Numbered from the stretch's first letter, positions 27,217 to 40,000 are shown. The stretch is 64,000 nt of DNA from Myoxocephalus aenaeus (GCA_038501785.1 JBAMJR010000013.1:6039501-6103500), one strand, 5' to 3'. Translations and numbers: made by a program. The notes: generated by a model not told the origin, from the letters alone.

Positions 27217-27786
27217 AACAAATGTGGTAAACTACCTGCCAGCCTGTAATCAGGGGTTAGTGACATGACTGAAACCAAACGCATCTAGCACAGACTAATC
27301 CTGACAGTTATCATCTCATATTCAGCAGAGAAGACTGAAAAAAAGCCTTGATTCAAGAAGTTTATAGAAATAATCTACAGCATAAGGAGATTGACATGGC
27401 TGCAACACAATACAGTAAATTATGCTTAATTCTAATACAATTGTAACTAATTGGTGAGCCCATTGATAGATTGTTTTACAATTATTTATTTTTTAAAGAA
27501 AATTAAGTTTCAGCAATCAAAATCATTTAAATTTTCATTCCATCATTTAAATGTAGTACATATCAATCCTTTAGTTTTAAGTGTTGGCAAATGAGTAAAG
27601 GTTATTCTGAAATATTGTATAACACTAACTTCACCCGCTATGATCATGTGAACAAACTGTGAATGGTCCAGATTGAAACAAGTAGTCAGACCAACACCAT
27701 TAGGCTCACAACTGCTGCGAAAATCGTATATCGAGCCATGTTGCTTTCTCCCAGTGGAAGCCATTAAGCCAAAAAAAACACACAGT

Positions 27787-27789
<3 letters not shown>

Positions 27790-27867
<78 letters not shown>
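27790..27867. repeat. (CA)39 microsatellite
   Basis: Pure CA array of 78 bp. Confidence 0.98.
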
Positions 27868-27869
<2 letters not shown>

Positions 27870-28289
27870 GGAGATTGCTGCTCTTTTACAGTCTCCAATC
27901 CATGTGCCTCTTGTCAGGAAGGACGCCTCCTCTTTGATTTACTTATTGCAGTGTTCTGCCGTGTTGCAGCACATGTGCTGTTCCTTTTTTTTCATATTCC
28001 CGGCAGCAGGGTCTGTGCAGACGAGGGGAGGGATGAAGGAATCCTATAGAAGGACTTATTTGATCCACCGTGGTCATTTATTGCTGGGGACAGCCTCAGA
28101 AATTCAAGACTGGATCAGCATGATTTTCTTTCTCCCTCTCATTGTTCCCCTCACTGTGTGTATTTTTCATACATGCCAAGTGTGTGCTCGCTCAGGCGTT
28201 TAAACCGAGAGCCTCTTTTGTTTCCATGGCAACCTGGCACTGGTTAATCCAATTGTGATGCGGGGATAACGTCAATAATTATTGATCAT

Positions 28290-28500
28290 GATTGGTAAAT
28301 GGTAAAACTAACTAACGTGCTGTACGCTAGATGTCAACATTCACCCGTTCACACACACATTCACACACTGATGACCGAGGCTGCCGTTAAAGTTGCCACC
28401 TGCACGTCAGATTCTAATTCTAGTCATTCACTCACCCAGGATGGCCCAGATCTTATGATTAGTGCAGGACCCACTTTACCCACAGTCGATTGACCCAGTT
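28290..28500 (+). repeat. Diverged copy of a dispersed teleost repeat
   Basis: TCACCCGTTCACACACACA, then ACACACTGATGACCGAGGCT and GTTGCCACCTGCACGTCAGA, follow the layout of a very common fish repeat (ttcacccattcacacacattcat / actgatggcagaggct / gccacctgctcatcag). Class not certain. Confidence 0.5.
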
Positions 28501-30289
28501 GGGTGGTTGTTACATGAGAGAATGGAAGCAGAAAACCTGTTATGACTTTATGACTAACAAGCTAACAGTTATAGACTGGAAAAAAACAAGACGGACACAT
28601 TTGTTACATTTGTAATGATCTGAGCTCTGCAAGGTATTCAGGCTGTGTTAATGGGGTAGAAGTGGGATGGTGACACTGTTTGTCCACTTTATGCCACCAT
28701 TCTGACCATTTTCATTTCTTCTGCTACCATCTGGCCATCCCTTCAGTGTCCAAGCAGCTCGAAAAAATAACAGGTGTAGGAAGTCTATGACTCCGTAATA
28801 CGGCTAAATGTCGTGGCTTGTTTATTTGATTGATGAACCAATGGACCATGAGACAAACAGGGAGGCAGATGCCTGAGCACTGAGCAGTATTGTTTTATGA
28901 AGTCCTCATAGGAGTGTCTATTGTCATGTAGCAAAACATGAAAACGTATGTTCGTACACATCCATTTAATTGTATATTATGTAATGGAAATGTTGATCAA
29001 ATAATACAAAAAATGGTGCATTGTCTGCTTTTGAGCATGAAAAAAAGGTAGAAGATTGTAGTATAATTTAAAGTATTCCTATGGAAGACAACGCTGGACA
29101 ACACAGCACCACATTAACCCACACAACTGACCTGCAGTCGCAAAAAAAACTTTCAGTAATGCGTCGCAATGAATTCAGCTTTTACCTGCATGCCACTGGT
29201 CAGTGAGTGGATCATTAGTTGCTATGCTACCTCCTCCTGCCGCCCCCTCATTTTGTTCATTTCTCTTGTAACTTAACCCCCATCACACCGTCTCCGCTCC
29301 TACGTGCACTTCTGCGATAATAAGTGTGGCGAGAGTGAAGGAAAATGAAAACCAAGGTCAAGTTATTGTATTCACTCGTCATTGTGTTTAGTGATAATTG
29401 GATCCTATTTCATGGTGCAGGGGTAAAGGTGTTCTGCTTCAGTGTCTTTAATGACTGCTTATTGATTCTTTGAAGTTCCATAAAATTTGTCGGGTTGTAA
29501 ACTGTGTTTGTCCCCAAATGCTTCCCTTGTTATTTTACCTTCACCAATGCCCCCTCTAAAGATGGGATCGGTCTCAATGTGAATATAATTTAACTGAATT
29601 AAAATGTCTTTTTTTGTGTCTACTACAGCATACATTTCGGAATTTATTAGATGGAATATTGTCCGGTTTCTGTCTACATAAATGGAGACATCTTATTTCA
29701 AAATACCCAATCAAATCTTGCATAACGTATCAGTGTTCTGTCATAGTCACAGCAGCAGCTACACAGCACAAGTGCCACGACATTCGCTTTCCTGCCTAAG
29801 TCTCATTGTCTAATTTACAAACATGAACCTGCAACAACCTCAGTGTGCTGTTGAACCATCCACCAGACCAATATCGACCATGGAAGAGTGTACCGCTTAT
29901 GTCAGTTTGCAGCTAAGTAGCTGCTCAGTTGAAGTACATCCAGCATGTGCTTGTTCCTGCAAATGTCTCTTGGTCCAGTTAGAGGCTGATGGGGATCGAA
30001 ATCACTGCTAACTACATGTTGTCTGCCCGTGGCTTTTAGCTGCAGCCCGAGTTCGTTAACTTGGTCTCCTGCTCCTTCCTGCTGAAGGTCAAACAAGAGG
30101 TGGACACGCCAACGACAAAAAGGAGCATTTCTGATATTTCCACAAAGACCTATTTTTTTTTCTCTTTACACAACTATTAGCAATACATTTGTAAACTACA
30201 TTTACATCCTTTTAGACTGAATGTGATTTCACTGCAAAGACGTGAGTGGACAAAATGATGCGAAGTTCAAAATGTTTCAACCGTGTCGT
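28501..30289. other. Intergenic or intronic
   Basis: AT-rich, no recognised element. Confidence 0.5.
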
Positions 30290-30327
30290 CACACAAACAC
30301 ACTGTGTCAGCACAGTGTGTTTGTGTG
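30290..30327. repeat. Perfect 17-bp inverted repeat, 4-nt loop
   Basis: The left arm 30290-30306 and right arm 30311-30327 are exact reverse complements, with TCAG between them. No flanking element recognised. Confidence 0.9.
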
Positions 30328-33009
30328 CTAGCTAGCTGTGGGTAATGCCTGTATAGTCTATTCGCTATTCGACTTCCGAAACAATCCAGGAGTCAATATG
30401 AAGATTTGCTTTGCGTTCAGTCAGAAACACGCCTTACGACTGTTTATTTGAGCCCGAACTAGAGTTTATTGTCTCTGAACTGCCAGCCAGTTAAAATTAC
30501 AGTTTAATGATCTATGTTAAGCAGTTCACTACATCAACCAAAATATTTTCTGTCATTGTTTCACTTTAGCTCATGTATCCAAGGAGTCCCCACTACCCCA
30601 CTACCTATATTCAACCATTTTTGAAAAATCCCCCCCTCCCCTCAAAAAAAAAGAAATCTTCCCCGTGATATGAACCCTCACTCCGGCTGAATCAGCTAAT
30701 GCTGTTATCAGTTGCCATGGAGACTGACTGAGTTAGGGTGTTGCTGTGGAAACTGAGCGGCTGCTCATCACCACCCACAGCAACCCTCCCCACCCCCACC
30801 CCCTCCCCCGAGCCAACCAGCATCTCACACACACTGATTAAATGCACACACATGCTCACAAACACACACAGACACACAGGCCCAGTAGAGCTGAGAATAC
30901 AATAGACATTGTGTATTTTTTCCATTTCAACCTCACAGACAGAGACCGTTCGTTCATACAGTTTATGTATTTCGGAGTCATTGGCCAACATGGATGTATT
31001 GTTCTTTTCATCCCAAATGGCACAAAGCACTGAAGCATTGGAGTGGTGCAATTAGCAATAGTTTGGGCAAATAATGTTGCATGCTGAACATAGACTGCAG
31101 ATGGAAAATCATAACTGTGTGTCAGTGAGCAAAAATGCACAATAACAGGACCCTGAAACGAGCAGCAGCTAACTGGAATGCAGCCCCCGTTCATTTTACT
31201 CATTACACCTGTGCTTTTCATACTGTGGCATGACAAAATGTCTGCCATGAAAATGGCCAATGAGGAAGAGGGCAAGATGCATTTGCTTTTGATCGGAAAT
31301 TGATCCTGTCTCGTTCCCTCACACAGTCTGTGTTCAATCTGACAATTACTGACAACATTTTTTTTAGATATTTTTTTTTTTATTGATTTTGCAAACACTT
31401 TATACAGGAAGGAAGAGCAGTACCACCCACAATCAGTTGGGGTATACAGGACATTACATTCAGTTGTGAGTTGCTTGGAGATAGTGCAACTGTGACACAA
31501 TCAGTAAAATGAATACATAAATAAATAAATGAAATAGAAGTTGTGTAATTTACATCTTGTGGAATGTTGCAGTTTCCAGCTTTGAGCAGTTTATTCTTAA
31601 AAACCTACCTATTTCCTGTCCCGCCTTCTTTTTCAATTCAATTCAATTCAATCCTTCTTTTTGACACCCCATGCGGGTACATTGTGTTTTGCTTAATCAA
31701 CAACAAGGCTACACCTAAAGTCTGGTCTTTTTTTCTTTTCATTAACCCTTTATGTCCATAATATAGTCTGTCTTAGTGAGTTAATAGTAATATGATGCTG
31801 TACATTAATACATATACTACACATTATGAAATACAATTCGTTAAAATGTCACAGTTATAGGACTTTAGTATAATATGAATCACAAAATGTTGAGATCAGT
31901 AAATTTGTCTCGTCGCACCAAGATGAACATTGAGATGTTGTTGAAACACTTGACCCCACACACTTGAGCTGGGCTTCTTGTCTGCAGTTGTTGAATCAAC
32001 AGTGGTTGTGTTGCTTGCTGTGACTCACTGTTTCACTGCTCCCCTGATAGTATCTCTCTGTGATCGTAACAAACACACACTGCCGTAGAAGTCCACAGAA
32101 CTGGCTTTGCAGTGAGTCCCATGTGGTATTTAACATAGAATACATTAAACACAATATTGTAGGACGTTTAAATGTGTCAGCACAGTCTTGATAAGGCTTG
32201 AGTGCAAACATTATCTTTACTGTAATATATATATAGGCCAGACAGAGGACAGAATTGATATTAAGGCCATGGTCACATAGGACATGTGTTTAAGAAGCAC
32301 GTGTGCTTTGCATGGTCCTAATGGACGCCTCACTCTACCTTTGCTTCTTTTGTGTCTCTGTGTGTCTTTGTGTTGGATGTTTGTTACCATCCAATAAGAG
32401 TACATGTTAACAAACTAGTTAAAGGCATGTTAAAATGCTGCAATGCATGTAGCATACATAGTTTGTTTTGCCAGGCCCCATAGTTGGATGATTTGCTTTT
32501 TTGCATTAACATAATCTGTCATAGCAGGCTGTGTTCTCACTGCATTTGCAGACCAAATCAGTTCAGGCATCTACTTCTCCCAGCGACAAGTAACAACAAT
32601 TACATTTGCTGAATCGTTTTTGGGCTAAAAATGTCCTTTTAACACAGCGATATTACACACGGTACATCTGGTGAATTGCACAGACATGGACGTGGGGATT
32701 ATTGGGCACAGCAAATTTATTATCCAGAATAAACTGTCCAGTCATAAACATTGCTGCTTTTTAAAACAAACATGAGCACCGATCTGAAGATTGTTCTTTC
32801 CACAGAATGTCAAAGCTGCAGCCACCTACACTCGAACAACAGCGAGCCCAAGCATACGCTCTCCATATGTGTCCGCCAGTGAGCGCTTGTGAATGTGTGT
32901 GTGTGTGCTTGGACATATATAGGTATGTGTACACTGGTGTGTTTGTGCGAGATCACAGCCGAGGGAGCGTTCATTAGCTTGGTGGTTGTGTAATTGAGTG
33001 GTGCTGTTT
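30328..33009. other. Intergenic or intronic
   Basis: AT-rich with a T-run at 31369-31380. The long minus frame at 30856-31500 has no recognised similarity or codon signal. Confidence 0.5.
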
Positions 33010-33210
33010 ATATTGCGGCCCACGCGAACCCATAAAGAAGCTGTGAAAACGCGTGCTCTGTTGTAACGAGCGCCGCCATCTGAAGCTGTACAACGTCTGA
33101 CGCTGTCGGGGCGAGCATTTTATGTGACGGTACACGTGGTGGCTTCTCTTTCTCCGTGGCTGTTGAGAAATGCTGCTGAGACAGAGAGAGGAAGGGCCGA
33201 AATGAGGGCG
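33010..33210. promoter_or_regulatory. Second CpG-enriched patch
   Basis: About 16 CpGs in 33014-33160 (including CACGCGAACC, AACGCGTGC and GCGCCGCCATC), followed by a purine-rich stretch. It is an isolated CpG cluster in the long map2 upstream region. Candidate promoter or enhancer, or a repeat I do not recognise. Confidence 0.3.
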
Positions 33211-33962
33211 AGATAATAGGAGAGACAGATACAAATAGTGGAGGGAGAGAGAGAGAGAGAAATCTAATTCATTTATTCTTTAATGTGTGTGTAAGGCCTT
33301 TTTTATTTATTTTTACCGAAAAGCAATTAAATGCATTGAAAAAGAAGAGGAAATAAATAAAGAAGAGTAAAGAAGGTTTTGTTCAGAGTTCCACTCTCTT
33401 TCTCTCCTGTTTAATCCCCCAGTTGATTTATTTTTTCTGTTTCCATTTACGAATGGAAATTAGGGGTTATTTTGGTCGTCTGCTGTGGAAACAGTTGTCT
33501 GAAAGACCCCAGTGTTTCAGTAGGATGTTGGTTCCTTCTAAAACACACACATTCATGCAGCATGCATTGTGGATACAGTATTTGCTGCGATCACATGACT
33601 CATATTGTGTTTCACTACTTTGTAGTAAACATACAACGGTTCTTTTGAAAGGTTGTCTGTATTTTACATTCATAAAGCTGCTTTTAATTTATGATGTCTT
33701 TTTGACTGTATCCCTTTTCACGCAATGATTTATATATTCTTAACAAACAAGAATAATTCTTGTTATTGGATCTCAGAGTTGTGGCTTCAGTTGAGCTAAA
33801 TAAAGGGTTGTATGCTGGCTAGAAGCAATACTGGCTCATTATTGTGCATATTATACTAAAATGATATAAAAAATTGTAATTGCACTGCCAAAGATGATAA
33901 GGATAAGAAGCAACAAACTCGTAATTTAACTTAATATACTTTGTAGCATCTTTATGTCTTTT

Positions 33963-34731
33963 GGTTCTTACGGTCATGGGAAACGTGGAAAAGTCATGGA
34001 ATTTTTAAATGGTTATTTTCAGGCCTGGAAAATTCCTTGAAAAAAAATAAAATCCAAAAGGTTTTGGAAAAGTCATGGAAATGTGTTATGTTCATATGTT
34101 CATGACGTTTATTTACGCTGAGTTTGAAATAATGAATATGCTTTTAAAAGAAAGACGCTCAAAATATAAGCAGGCATACATACAGGCATCTATATAAATG
34201 TTTATTCTTTTAATCAAACTATTGTCACTTATTCATTTGTGTCATTTATGGTATACTATATGCTTTGGAATTCTCATTGTTAGTTTAAATGCTACATTTT
34301 CTCACTTTTTCATGTATACACAGAGATTTCACAAAATGTTTGGCCAATTGATGACGGAAATTCAAGGACAAGAAGTCGCATTTAGTTTTCCGTAAGCAAA
34401 GTGAATGTTGGACTTTTTCCGTCATCGTTCGTCAACATAAGAAGAACAATGCAATTAGCAGCATAACTGCTGCTAATTGCCCATGGTAGTAAATCCACGT
34501 ATTATTCCTCTGGATGTTGATGTCCTCTAACAATAGCGGATCATTTGATTTCCAAATCTCATTTCAGGGATTTTGCAGACGCAAACATTAACTGGATTAA
34601 TTTTTTACATGCCTGTCTTCTTTCTTTCTTTCTTTTTCGATTAAGTTGCTTAAATCTAATCGCATGGAAATTTTGTTTAAAGTCATGGAAAAGTCATGGA
34701 AATCCATTGGTCAAAATGTGTGTGAACCCTG
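33963..34731. mobile_element. hAT-like non-autonomous element (probable)
   Basis: Opens with GGTTCTTACGGTCATGGG, carries repeated GGAAAAGTCATGGAA blocks on both sides (33988, 34065, 34688) and closes with AATGTGTGTGAACCCTG. Fish hAT MITEs have this layout. No 8-bp target duplication was found. The 322-bp duplicated segment sits inside it. Confidence 0.45.
34344..34665 (+). repeat. 322-bp direct repeat, copy A
   Basis: Identical to 35726-36047 except for one base (G at 34378, A at 35760) and with no indels; offset 1382. Contains an inverted repeat GCAATTAGCAG...CTGCTAATTGC. Confidence 0.97.
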
Positions 34732-35725
34732 CTTTGATTAAGACACCATCTAATTGAAACAATGAACAAATGCTCTTGCTATACAAATAATATCATGATA
34801 GTGACGGTTAGCAGTCATTTCCAATGTGCTCAAACAGTTCTGGGCAGCATCTCTTAAACCCCACCCAGCTGAAGAGCAACTTATGAGGGTTTAGGACCGA
34901 CCACAGAGGCCTGGGACGACCCAACCAGCTGGCTTCCTGTGCTTCACTTTCCCAGCATCTCAGCAGTCGCGTACAAACACACACGGACACGCACTGTGGA
35001 ACAGAGGCAACAGGGCCGACAACGAGGCATAAGTATGGCGAATATTCTGGGAATGTTCCTGCATGCAAGAATCAAACAGTTCGGATTTTGAGGATTTGAA
35101 CCATTCAGTGTATGTCTATAAAACCAGAACAGAAATTGTAGACATCATTTTACTAAAATAATGAATTTTAAATGATTAGAACTTAAAGAATTGTGAGCCA
35201 AGCCCAGTACACGTTTGCAGTGATATTTAGAATGGGCATGAATATCTGCCAAGCTGCGAATAACTTGCCTGTTGTACGTCCATATCTTTGTTTTGGATGA
35301 TACGGCGCTTCTCTTTGTCTCCTGGAATTGTTCCCCACCCCAATTACTTGCCTGCTTTCTTTGTCCTGCTACCTCCTAGGGTGCATATCCTTTTGGCATA
35401 AGGAGCTTACGCTGCTTTTCTAAGAGGGCAGTCTGTTTCTGTTTCACCAGAACACAGCCAGGGACATGACTGCTCTTTGTGGAAACCTAGGACGATTGAG
35501 GAAAAGGGGGTTAACATTGGGCATAATAAATAAATAAACTAGTCCTTTTAAGTGCCAATCACAGCAGTTTTCTCCCTGCACATGAGGCAGAGAACACACC
35601 TAGCTTCTCGAGCAAATACAGGGAGCTGTGGATCCTCTTTTTGTTTTGACTCTATAGTTTTGTGTATGTACTGTAGATTTGATACCAGTGTTAAAATGAT
35701 TCCTTTACGAGTTTCGGTCACGATA

Positions 35726-36047
35726 CCAATTGATGACGGAAATTCAAGGACAAGAAGTCACATTTAGTTTTCCGTAAGCAAAGTGAATGTTGGACTTTTT
35801 CCGTCATCGTTCGTCAACATAAGAAGAACAATGCAATTAGCAGCATAACTGCTGCTAATTGCCCATGGTAGTAAATCCACGTATTATTCCTCTGGATGTT
35901 GATGTCCTCTAACAATAGCGGATCATTTGATTTCCAAATCTCATTTCAGGGATTTTGCAGACGCAAACATTAACTGGATTAATTTTTTACATGCCTGTCT
36001 TCTTTCTTTCTTTCTTTTTCGATTAAGTTGCTTAAATCTAATCGCAT
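35726..36047 (+). repeat. 322-bp direct repeat, copy B
   Basis: Second copy of 34344-34665. Its flanks (CACGATA on the left, CACATCAG on the right) are unrelated to those of copy A. Confidence 0.97.
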
Positions 36048-36363
36048 CACATCAGAGTTTAATTCCATGCGTTTCCCTTCAATCAATACACCTGTCCCAG
36101 GTAGAAGATAATTTTATGAGTCAAAATACCAAACCTGACGTTTGGCAGTTTATTGCTCACCTGATTTTAGTCTCCAAGACAACTTCTGATTTCCTTTGTC
36201 ATAGATTGTTGGTGGCTCACAGGGCTTCGGCTTGATGTCAAAAAGGTCAACAAGAAAATGTTGATGCTAAATTGTGTACAACTTTTTTTTTGTCAGATTT
36301 CGAGAGCAAACATGGGCAAAAGTGCTAATGGTGAAGCACTATACTTAATTGATCGTGGATGGT

Positions 36364-36480
36364 GTAAATAATGATAATAATAATGACTTTATTTATGTAT
36401 ACATTTGAAAGCAGATGTTACAAAGTGCCTCACAGGACAATAAAAAGCAATAACATAATAGAATAATAAAAGGCTAAAAT
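36364..36480. repeat. Possible dispersed repeat fragment
   Basis: ATAATAATAATGACTTTATT then GATGTTACAAAGTGCCTCAC resembles a common fish dispersed repeat (actttatttgtatagc / ttacaaagtgcttcac). From memory only. Confidence 0.3.
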
Positions 36481-36531
36481 GGGTTGCAAATTGGCAAACC
36501 GCTATTAATAAAATAAAACACTGCATTCCCA

Positions 36532-36533
<2 letters not shown>

Positions 36534-36581
<48 letters not shown>
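36534..36581. repeat. (TC)24 microsatellite
   Basis: Pure pyrimidine dinucleotide array. Confidence 0.97.
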
Positions 36582-36583
<2 letters not shown>

Positions 36584-37019
36584 CCCTGCCTATCCTGTCA
36601 GTCTCCGAGCTGTCGCTATCTAATAAAGCAGAAACTCCAAAAATATCTTGTTGCTATACTTTATTTACCTCTCTGTCACAGCATGAGGGCCGATCCAATG
36701 GCGTCTGTTTGTGACAATTCACCCATTTTAGCGCTCTCTGCTGGAAAAAAAATGACTCAGTCATTTGTGGAATCCAGCACCTTTGCTAAACAGCGTTTGA
36801 TTGGATGAAAAATAGTTCTCGTTAATAACAGCAGGGCAGGCGAGAAGCTGAGCGGGACAACCCGCTGAGGTCTTTTATGAAGTCTTGTTCATCAGCAGTG
36901 ATCTGCAAAGGGAAACTAGAATATACACCTGTATATTTGCTATAAACGGTTCTGTCTCACGAAGAGCATGGAGTCTTGTGTTTACACACACATGGGATTT
37001 GACTCTGGTTACACATTGC

Positions 37020-37262
37020 TCTTACATACACAATATACAATAAACAAGATAAATATAAAAAAGACATTCAAGACAACAGAGACAAAAGACAATTCAAGAC
37101 AATAGTGCAAAGTATTGCAGATGGGGGAGTCTGATCATCAGTGTGACGGCCAGTGGGAAGAAGCTGTTTCTGTGTCTGTTGGTTTTGGTGTACAGGGCTC
37201 TGTAGCGCCTACCAGAGGGGAGGAGTTGGAACAGCTTGTGTCCAGGGTGTGAGGGTTGTTAC
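37020..37262 (-). mobile_element. L2/CR1-like LINE, 3' end fragment (minus)
   Basis: Read on the minus strand it contains AGCTTCTTCCCACTGGCCGT and CACACTGATGATCAGACTCC, the same LINE end as 26955-27216 but including more upstream ORF2 sequence. The 3' tail is missing. Confidence 0.65.
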
Positions 37263-38231
37263 TGGTTCATATACCAGTAACAGTGTGGACTTACAACACA
37301 TACAAATAATTGCCAACAGCAAGTTGATGGCTATGGTTATTTGAATGGGAATGTCCATTCTACTATTCGATATAGACAACCTTTTTAGAAGGGTGTCTAG
37401 ACCCAATTTCTGTACATATATTTATGACTTCTACTTTTCTTTTCTCTCTAACTGAATGCAATCTTTTTTAACATAAGTAATGTAGTTTTTCTGACATGTG
37501 TTAATACTACTGTCATTATATATCTAAGGTTACAGCTGTTTACAGCAGTGTTATGGTTCGACTTAATTCATGCTTTGTGTGTATATCTAAGACCCAAAGC
37601 CTCCTCCCTGCTCGTCCTATGTGGCATTTCTTCTAATCCTATTGCCCTTTCTCTCCAGGGGTACAAGATTTAGCCGGATTGGGAAAAATGACAACATGTT
37701 ATGTTCAGACTGAGAAAAACAAAGGGCTGTGTTTGTGTGGGCTCGTGGCTACAGGTGCCAATAAGGTGTCGGACAGGAGCTTGCAACAGACTGTCGAAGC
37801 TCTAGGGGACAAATCCTGATTCTGCCCCGGTCTTAGAAGAGTCAACAAGCTTTTTACGCCCTCAGATATATTTGGGAGTTCATATGGGAATTTTCAAATT
37901 CTGTGCTTTGTGCAAAAAGCTGAGGTTTGTAAGTGCTGAGTAAAGAACACAGCACTGTTCTAGGTCTACCACATTTAAGAGCTTTGGATGCGAACTATGC
38001 CTGCTTTTTCCTGCTTTGTTATATTCCTCGGCAGAATATCTTGGCATAGCACGGTCCAGAACAGGTTTAAGGATAGCATCTCCATCAATTACATGCGATT
38101 ACATCCTAATATATTTATTGATCGTTGATATCTGATGTGCTCTGGGAGACCCAAGGAGGAGGACCATGCGTTTATGTACTTTAACCTCCTATACATTGTC
38201 ACTCATGTGCATTATTGAGATTAATATATGT

Positions 38232-38242
38232 ATGTTGTGTTC
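38232..38242 (+). repeat. LINE target-site duplication, left
   Basis: ATGTTGTGTTC, repeated exactly at 38884-38894 after the LINE tail. Confidence 0.8.
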
Positions 38243-38857
38243 CTACCCCAAGCGAAGGAGTTCAAGTATCTCGGGGTCTTGTTCACGAGTGAGGGTAAGG
38301 TGGAGCGTGAGATCGATAGGCGGATCGGTGCGGCTGCAGCAGTAAACCAGGCGCTGTACCGGTCCGTCTTGGTGAAGAGGGAGCTGAGCCGGAAGGCGAA
38401 GCTCTCCATTTACTGGTCGGTCTACGTTCCAACCCTCACCTATGGTCACGAACTCTGGGTCGTGACCGAAAGAACGAGGTCTCGGATACAAGCGGCCGAA
38501 ATGAGCTTCCTCCGTAGGGTGGCCGGGCTCAGCCTTAGAGATAGGGTAAGGAGCTCGGACATCAGGAGGGAGCTTGGAGTCGAGTCGCTGCTCCTTCGTG
38601 TCGAAAGGAGTCAGCTGAGGTGGTTCGGGCATCTAGTGAGGATGCCTCCTGGACGCCTCCCATTAGAGGTTTTCCAGGCACGTCCAACTGGTAGGAGACC
38701 CTGGGGAAGACCGAGGACACGCTGGAGGGATTATATCTCCCGGCTGGCCTTGGAACGCCTCGGGGTCCCCCAGGATGAGCTGGAAAGTGTTGCGGGTGAG
38801 AGGGAAGCCTGGGTCGGTCTGCTGAACCTGCTGCCACCGCGACCCGACCCCGGATAA
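38243..38857 (+). pseudogene. ORF2 C-terminal fragment (reverse-transcriptase side), about 204 codons
   Basis: Begins in mid-protein (KEFKYLGVLFTSEGKVEREI) and runs without a stop to PRPDPG. Typical motifs of fish LINE ORF2 tails: YVPTLTYGHELWV, RTRSRIQAAEMSFLRRVAG, LRWFGHLVRMPPGR, GRRPWGRPRTRWRDYI. The endonuclease and catalytic RT motifs are absent, so it cannot work. The intact frame suggests a fairly recent insertion. Confidence 0.88.
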
Positions 38858-38883
38858 GCGGTCGAAAATGGATGGATGGATGG
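38243..38883 (+). mobile_element. 5'-truncated non-LTR retrotransposon, Rex3/RTE-like
   Basis: 3' end of a LINE: an open ORF2 tail followed by a short tail ending in four TGGA units. Flanked by an 11-bp exact target-site duplication, so the insertion boundaries are clear. Rex3/RTE assignment rests on the ORF2 tail and (GATG)n-type tail. Confidence 0.85.
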
Positions 38884-38894
38884 ATGTTGTGTTC
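38884..38894 (+). repeat. LINE target-site duplication, right
   Basis: ATGTTGTGTTC, exact match of 38232-38242. Confidence 0.8.
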
Positions 38895-39676
38895 ATGGTC
38901 CCAGGAATTGTTAATGACTTGAAGACTGACATCGCAAGTATTCAAGATGAGGCTTTCACAAAGGTGAATGTCCTCGCTGTTCACCACAGGGTCAATGAAA
39001 GGACCTTGGTTGGGCTGTACCTAAATCCAAACTTTTCAAGTCTACTCTGAGTCAGCAGTTTGTAGATTATACTTTTCTGGGAGGCTGATATCTATAGGTT
39101 GTGTTGTCTGTATTTATAATACCCAACATTATTACAGACATTTTATATCCATGGCATGCTGCCTACACTAAAGTACTTTTTAATAACAGCTTGCATGTCA
39201 AGGTTCACATTTTAGTGCCCCAGACCTTGGTATTGATGCTGCTAGTCCACAATGAGTTTGGTCATTTGTTGGCCCTTAGTAACAATCCCCCTCGAGGTGT
39301 AAAGGAAGATTCAGGATATGTTAGAGGGACTCCATGTCTCAGCTTTCCCTGAAGTGCGACTATCTTACCCAAACCCTCAGGATAAAAATCACATCGTTGT
39401 CCAAATTGATCATATGACAGGACGGAATATTGGAAATGTCTGCTGCTCAGTGTTTTGACATGGATGATTAATGCAGTCTATTAGTCCAGTGCCATTCACG
39501 TTGACAGGAACTCATTGCTCCATGTGCTGAGATGCCCACAGTGGCCCACAGTGTCTCCATGTATATATGTTCAGACTGTGGCTGTTAGACTAACGCCAAC
39601 TGGTGTGTGTCTGCTCTTGTGTATCTGTTAAATGGAGCTTCGTGGTGCATCTTTTGTGGATGCCGCATGTGGCTTC

Positions 39677-39677
<1 letters not shown>

Positions 39678-39760
<83 letters not shown>
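39678..39760. repeat. (AC)41 microsatellite
   Basis: Pure AC array, first of a cluster of three arrays within 430 bp. Confidence 0.98.
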
Positions 39761-39765
<5 letters not shown>

Positions 39766-39953
39766 AAGCTCTCCCTTTCTTGCCATCACTTTATCTCCTC
39801 CTCTGTCCCTCCAGTGTACTCTGCTATTCCCAGCTGGGTGATAGCACAGGTCTTCCTTTAGATCCTCTGATTGGAAACCGCTCTCACTCATACTCTCCCA
39901 CTTCAGCCGCTTCTTACTACTACCTCTGCCTTTTCCCCATCCTTAACCATCTG

Positions 39954-39955
<2 letters not shown>

Positions 39956-39999
<44 letters not shown>
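39956..39999. repeat. (TG)22 microsatellite
   Basis: Pure TG array, complementary in strand sense to the array at 39678. Confidence 0.98.

Positions 40000-40000
<1 letters not shown>

Noticed and set aside
30856..31500. 214-codon minus-strand frame
   Set aside because: Starts in AT-rich non-coding sequence with low-complexity KKK runs and ends in a CA-repeat reading. No domain or homologue recognised.
34545..36235. Two frames sharing the same N-terminal 40 residues (34545 and 35927)
   Set aside because: They are identical only because they lie in the 322-bp duplicated segment. They have no protein family features.
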